Source: Sipunculus nudus (lineage: Eukaryota; Annelida; Sipuncula; Golfingiida; Sipunculidae). From it: a stretch of 64,000 nucleotides of DNA. The stretch lies in assembly GCA_026874595.1 (NCBI GenBank), contig CM049322.1, positions 60,146,886-60,210,885 of the forward strand. Direction: 5' to 3'. The position numbers and the translations under genes are program-made. Positions within the stretch are counted from its first letter, which is position 1. Each line of letters starts with the position of its first letter. The notes below the pieces were generated by a model. It had not been told where the DNA came from. It made no database searches and was given only the letters and a program-made list of their open reading frames with translations. Shown here piece after piece: positions 58,317 to 64,000 of the stretch.

Positions 58317-59514
58317 AAAAAGTGACAAGTTTTAACCTTGGACATACATCACATACCATTAGAGTGAATAATCTGATCTAATGAAAGAGTTTGTGGCTGT
58401 GTGTTTGGTTTGTAAACTGCCAGTAAAGTGGTTGTTAATGAGACGTCACTCTTAGTTTGTCACCAGATCTGAACAGAGGGGGGCTGTGTGAAAACATCAG
58501 CTGTTGAACTCGTCAAATTACAGTGGTTAAAACACAAGTCTTAGGGGAGGCCAGCAATGCAGAGCTGTGCAGAATTTCATAAATTTAATTGTTTCTTATC
58601 AGTGGCTGCACTTAATGAGGTGGGCATGAAACCACATAACTCAATGCACTAGCAGCAGATCTATTACCGGCTGAAATGTGCCCTTTCTGGATTGTCTTTG
58701 TACACCCCTGTGTATCTGAGTGGTTGCTTTGTCAGAAGGTCATGTTAGCATTATAAGGACCATACAGTTGTCAGTCATTACATTTTATATTTACCTAAAT
58801 GTGATCTTTACTTGTAGGTGAGGAGGGAAAATTAAGATTTAATTAAGTTTATTTTTAGCTACATCTTTAAGGCTTTTTTCATTGGGAATTAGGAATTTGA
58901 GTGAGTTTTTCAAAGATATGTGTAACTTCTAAGTGATCTTAAAGTCAAAGTGTATGGCAAATTGATGTGACTGTCACATTTATTTAGGCTTGCAGATGTT
59001 CTTTACATTGGAAGATGTAACCAGTTACAGATACTGGATTTATTGATTCATGATATTGTAGACAGCAGTCTATCATGATAAATAACTGTTAAGTACTGTA
59101 ATGTTGTTCATGGTTCACACCTGTTCCACCCTCTCTGTGTATGTTGTGTAGACATACCTGTACTATACCTGTGCATGTTTATACATTGAGTATGTTTTGT
59201 ATATGCCTAGGGTTAAATGCTGGAGTTCTCAGTGTTAGTAAAGATCCATGTGTAATTGTTGCACATTTAGATTCGCAAACTTTCTACAACTTCAGTTAGT
59301 ATAGATTCCAGGCATTGATATGGCTTAGCTTGTTGACAGGTAATGTTTTGAGCAAATTAGGATATCTCAATTCAAGGTTTGAAACAAGCTTTGAGAAAAG
59401 ATAAAAAAGTTACAGTTGTATGCCAGATAAAGTCAAAGGTTTCTCAGACTCAATGGTTTCCCCTGTTCATGTATATGTAATAACCCTAAATAGATCTTGA
59501 TAATTAATTGTTTA
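58317..59514. other. Unique DNA, about 1.2 kb, no gene seen
   Basis: AT-rich, with no recognisable frame or repeat. Confidence 0.5.
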
Positions 59515-61142
59515 TACCCCCAACATCAGTCACTGATACCCTGAACACAGTCACTGATACCCCCAGCGTAAGTCACTGATACCCCCAACATCAGTCACTG
59601 ATACCCCAACATCAATCACTGATACCCTAACATCAGTCACTGATACCCCAAACATCAGTCACTGATACCCCCAACATCAGTCACTGATACCCCAACATCA
59701 GTCACTGATACCCCCAACATCAGTCACTGATACCCCAACATCAGTCACTGATACCCCAAAATCAGTCACTGATACCCCAAACATCAGTCACTGATACCCC
59801 AAACATCAGTCACTGATACCCCCAACATCAGTCACTGATACCTTCAGCATCAATCACTGATACCCCCAACATTGGTCACTGATACCCCAATCATCAGTCA
59901 CTGATACCCCAAACATCAGTCATTGATACCCCAATCATCAGTCACTGATACCCCAAACATCAGTCATTGATACCCCAAACATCAGTCACTGATACCCCAA
60001 ACATCAGTCATTGATACCCCAAACATCAGTCACTGATACCCCAGCATCAGTCACTGATACCCCAAACATCAGTCACTGATACCCCCAACAACAGTCACTG
60101 ATTCCCCCAACAACAGTCACTGATACCCCAACAACAGTCACTGATACCCCAAACATCAGTCACTGATACCCCCAACATCAGTCACTGATACCCCCAACAT
60201 CAGTCACTGATACCCCCAACATCAGTCACTGATACCCCCAACATCAGTCACTGATACCCCCAACATCAGTCACTGATACCCCCAACATCAGTCACTGATA
60301 CCCCAAACATCAGTCACTGATACCCCAAACATCAGTCACTGATACCCCAAACATCAGTCACTGATACCCCTAACATCAGTCACTGATACCCCAAACATCA
60401 GTCACTGATACCCCAAACATCAGTCACTGATACCCCAAACATCAGTCACTGATACCCCAAACATCAGTCACTGATACCCCAAACATCAGTCACTGATACC
60501 CCAAACATCAGTCACTGATACCCCGAACATCAGTCACTGATACCCCAAACATCAGTCACTGATACCCCAAACATCAATTACTGATACCCCCAACATCAGT
60601 CACTGATACCCCCAACATCAGTCACTGATACCCCTAACATCAGTCACTGATACCCCTAACATCAGTCACTCATACCCCCAACATCAGTCACTGATACCCC
60701 CAACATCAGTCACTGATACCCCCAACATCAATTACTGATACCCCAAACATCAGTCACTGATACCCCCAACATCAATTACTGATACCCCAAACATCAGTCA
60801 CTGATACCCCCAACATCAGTAACTGATACCCCCAACATCAGTCACTGATACCCCCAACATCAGTCACTGATACCCCCAACATCAGTCACTGATACCCCAA
60901 ACATCAGTCACTGATACCCCTAACATCAGTCACTGATAACCCAAACATCAGTCACTGATACCCCAAACATCAGTCACTGATACCCCCAACATCAGTCACT
61001 GATACCCCCAACATCAGTCACTGATACCCCCAACATCAGTCACTGATACCCCAAACATCAGTCACTGATACCCCTAACATCAGTCACTGATACCCCAAAC
61101 ATCAGTCACTGATACCCCTAACATCAGCCACTGATACCCCAA
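59515..61142. repeat. 21-22-bp minisatellite, about 74 copies
   Basis: The unit is 'acatcagtcactgatacccc' plus 'ca', 'aa' or 'ta', with units of 21 or 22 bp depending on the C-run length. Each carries TCAGT-C-ACTGA, a 5-bp inverted repeat about one base. Variants such as 'atcaattactg' cluster in 60570-60790. The left end is more diverged. Confidence 0.97.
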
Positions 61143-61758
61143 AGGTGACACTATTGTTTTATAGTACCATGGTGACATGGTTAACAGTAAAAACCTGTCC
61201 TCAACAAAGAAAAATTGATGTGAACCTGTTTGTTACAACCAGGTATTTTTTTTGTCTCAGTGATAAGGAGATTATGGGTTCATCTGTGTTTGATTTCTTT
61301 TTGTTTTGGGAGAATATGGCACAAGCTGATACATTAGTATATTCCCTAATAGTAATACTTTGAATAGATTTGCAACAGTGTCATTTAAAAAATGACTGAT
61401 TTTGGTGAGGAAATGATCATATTGTAAGGTATTGGACTAAACATTTCAACTAGTATTCATCTTAATATTAATTTCATAGATTTACTTGGCCAGTAACACT
61501 GGTACTATAGACCATATACCAGGTAATGGCTTTGAATGGATTAGTTTGTCATCTCAATGAGAAAACATTGATTTTATAACTGAAGAACAAGATTGGAAAA
61601 AATATACCAGGTTGTAGCACTGAATGTTGATATTGGTGGTGTAAAGTCCTTTCCAGGTTGCCCGGGAGAAAAATACTGAGTGTATGTTTTATATTTTGTT
61701 GCTGACACTTAAAAGAGTGAGAAAAGTGGACAGATGTCAGCACAGTACGGTTGGCTTC
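61143..61758. other. Unique spacer, no gene seen
   Basis: AT-rich sequence between two arrays. The 72-codon plus-strand frame at 61145-61363 has no recognisable domain. Confidence 0.5.
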
Positions 61759-63808
61759 GGCAGGTTGTGTCCAGGTCTGTGTGGAGTATCCTAGAACTTT
61801 CTGTTAACAGCTGGCAGGTTGTGTCCAGATCTGTGTGGAGTGTCCTAGAACTTTCTGTTAACAGCTGGCAGGTTGTGTCCAGATCTGTGTGGAGTATCCT
61901 AGAACTTTCTGTTAACAGCTGGCAGGTTGTGTCCAGATCTGTGTGGAGTATCCTAGAACTTTCTGTTAACAGCTGGCATGTTGTGTCCAGATCTGTGTGG
62001 AGTGTCCTAGAACTTTCTGTTAACAGCTGGCAGGTTGTGTCATGATCTGTGTGGAGTGTCCTAGAACTTTCTGTTAACAGCTGGCAGGTTGTGTCCAGAT
62101 CTGTGTGGAGTGTCCTAGAACTTTCTGTTAACAGCTGGCAGGTTGTGTCCAGATCTGTGTGGAGTATCCTAGAACTTTCTGTTAACATCTGGCAGGTTGT
62201 GTCCAGATCTGTGTGGAGTGTCCTAGAACTTTCTGTTAACAGCTGGCAGGTTGTGTCCAGGTCTGTGTGGAGTATCCTAGAACTTTCTGTTAACAGCTGG
62301 CAGGTTGTGTCCAGATCTGTGTGGAGTGTCCTAGAACTTTCTGTTAACAGCTGGCAGGTTGTGTCCAGATCTGTGTGGAGTATCCTAGAACTTTCTGTTA
62401 ACAGCTGGCAGGTTGTGTCCAGATCTGTGTGGAGTATCCTAGAACTTTAGTTAACAGCTGGCAGGTTGTGTCCAGATCTGTGTGGAGTGTCCTAGAACTT
62501 TCTGTTAACAGCTGACAGGTTGTGTCCAGATCTGTGTGGAGTGTCCTAGAACTTTCTGTTAACAGCTGGCAGGTTGTGTCCAGATCTGTGTGGAGTATCC
62601 TAGAACTTTCTGTTAACAGCTGGCAGGTTGTGTCCAGATCTGTGTGGAGTATCCTAGAACTTTCTGTTAACAGCTGGCAGGTTGTGTCCAGATCTGTGTG
62701 GAGTGTCCTAGAACTTTCTGTTAACAGCTGGCAGGTTGTGTCCAGATCCGTGTGGAGTGTCCTAGAACTTTCTGTTAACAGCTGGCAGGTTGTGTCCAGA
62801 TCTGTGTGGAGTGTCCTAGAACTTTCTGTTAACAGCTGGCAGGTTGTGTCCAGATCTGTGTGGAGTATCCTAGAACTTTCTGTTAACAGCTGGCAGGTTG
62901 TGTCCAGATCTGTGTGGAGTATCCTAGAACTTTCTGTTAACAGCTGGCAGGTTGTGTCCAGATCTGTGTGGAGTGTCCTAGAACTTTCTGTTAACAGCTG
63001 GCAGGTTGTGTCCAGATCTGTGTGGAGTGTCCTAGAACTTTCTGTTAACAGCTGGCAGGTTGTGTCCAGATCTGTGTGGAGTGTCCTAGAACTTTCTGTT
63101 AACAGCTGGCAGGTTGTGTCCAGATCTGTGTGGAGTGTCCTAGAACTTTCTGTTAACAGCTGGCAGGTTGTGTCCAGATCTGTGTGGAGTGTCCTAGAAC
63201 TTTCTGTTAAAAGCTGGCAGGTTTTGTCCAGATCTGTGTGGAGTGTCCTAGAACTTTCTGTTAACAGCTGGCAGGTTGTGTCCAGATCTGTGTGGAGTGT
63301 CCTAGAACTTTCTGTTAACAGCTGGCAGGTTGTGTCCAGATCTGTGTGGAGTGTCCTAGAACTTTCTGTTAACAGCTGGCAGGTTGTGTCCAGATCTGTG
63401 TGGAGTATCCTAGAATTTTCTGTTAACAGCTGGCAGGTTGTGTCCAGATCTGTGTGGAGTGTCCTAGAACTTTCTGTTAACAGCTGGCAGGTTGTGTCCA
63501 GATCCGTGTGGAGTGTCCTAGAACTTTCTGTTAACAGCTGGCAGGTTGTGTCCAGATCAGTGTGGAGTGTCCTAGAACTTTCTGTTAACAGCTGACAGGT
63601 TGTGTCCAGATCTGTGTGGAGTGTCCTAGAACTTTCTGTTAACAGCTGGCAGGTTGTGTCCAGATCTGTGTGGAGTGTCCTAGAACTTTCTGTTAACAGC
63701 TGGCAGGTTGTGTCCAGATCTGTGTGGAGTGTCCTAGAACTTTCTGTTAACAGCTGGCAGGTTGTGTCCAGATCTGTGTGGAGTGTCCTAGAACTTTCTG
63801 TTAACAGC
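61759..63808. repeat. 54-bp minisatellite, about 38 copies
   Basis: The unit runs 'ggcaggttgtgtccagatct', 'gtgtggagtgtcctagaact', 'ttctgttaacagct'. Differences are few: 'gtgtcc'/'gtatcc' alternates irregularly, and one three-base loss lies near 62450. At 18 codons per unit it is open on both strands. The minus frame (62398-63894, 498 codons) repeats QLLTESSRTLHTDLDTTC and the plus frame (62522-63595, 357 codons) repeats VVSRSVWSVLELSVNSWQ. The minus frame has a non-repeat start of about 29 codons containing a hydrophobic stretch (INLLIICDKTFLYC). I still judge it a by-product, since both strands are open and no splice or promoter context is visible. Confidence 0.97.
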
Positions 63809-64000
63809 ATCCTATGGATTTGACAGGGACAATATAGGAAGGTCTTGTCACAGATAATAAGTAAATTGATGTAATGACTGAAACCAGTAAACACCAGAAA
63901 GTTTACTCATGAGACTGCCTCAGGTGTACAGAACAGGAAGGTGTCCATGACAGACAGGTGCCCGGGAGGAGGAGTCTGCTTGCATAATTTCAAAGGGATT
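63809..64000. other. Unique DNA to the right edge
   Basis: About 190 bases, no gene seen. Confidence 0.5.

Noticed and set aside
62398-63894. 498-codon minus-strand frame of 18-residue repeats as a gene
   Set aside because: It exists because the 54-bp unit has no stop in that frame. The opposite strand is open for 357 codons over the same bases, and there is no visible promoter, splice or domain support.

Overview
The window looks like non-coding DNA from an animal nuclear genome. It is AT-rich, has no compact gene layout, and has no reading frame I can recognise as a protein outside tandem repeats. It is full of minisatellites and degraded transposable elements. Several dispersed repeats resemble families I remember from marine invertebrates, molluscs in particular: the head hairpin with GGTGGCGCCACC palindromes, the AGGTCA-rich units, and a ~180-bp unit about a 'cagatattggc' core. 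I therefore infer a mollusc or another lophotrochozoan. This is recollection and was not checked by a search. The window could be intergenic or lie inside very large introns; the sequence does not decide this.

Layout. 1-2008: 35-bp minisatellite running off the left edge. 2009-12300: mostly low-complexity unique DNA with 17-, 22-, 17/18- and 58-bp arrays and one copy of a dispersed element (6613-6800). 12301-13480: a Helitron-like non-autonomous element (TC start, terminal hairpin, CTAG end, A/T insertion site). 13787-16065: 39-bp array. 16733-16945: 26-bp array. 17433-19443: a 2-kb element with two 273-bp inverted arms. 20229-21440: a second copy of the 6613-6800 element, whose middle has expanded into 22 near-identical 48-bp units. 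26622-34332: arrays of 34, 23, 47 and 32 bp, plus a CT-rich tract. 34747-39800: 29-bp and 26-bp arrays embedded in two nested tandem segmental duplications. 39913-41309: 78/76-bp array. 42410-47505: further dispersed repeats, including a second Helitron-type head. 48722-50020: 29-bp array. 50502-50792: a short inverted-repeat element. 50858-51617: 97-bp array interrupted by an insertion with a 12-bp target-site duplication. 52172-53950: a different 29-bp array. 54907-56265: an element with 28-bp inverted termini. 56495-58316: 44-bp array with higher-order structure. 59515-61142: 22-bp array. 61759-63808: 54-bp array.

Tandem arrays make up roughly a third of the window. Their units are mostly unrelated, so they point to many independent births. 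In two cases (the 48-bp array and the Helitron's internal ~280-bp repeats) the tandem DNA sits inside a mobile element. I support no protein-coding gene, RNA gene, CRISPR array or operon. The longest open frames (about 500, 400, 377 and 357 codons) exist only because their repeat units are multiples of three with no stop in that frame. The main biological interest is the mobile elements, the higher-order satellite structure and the recent segmental duplications.
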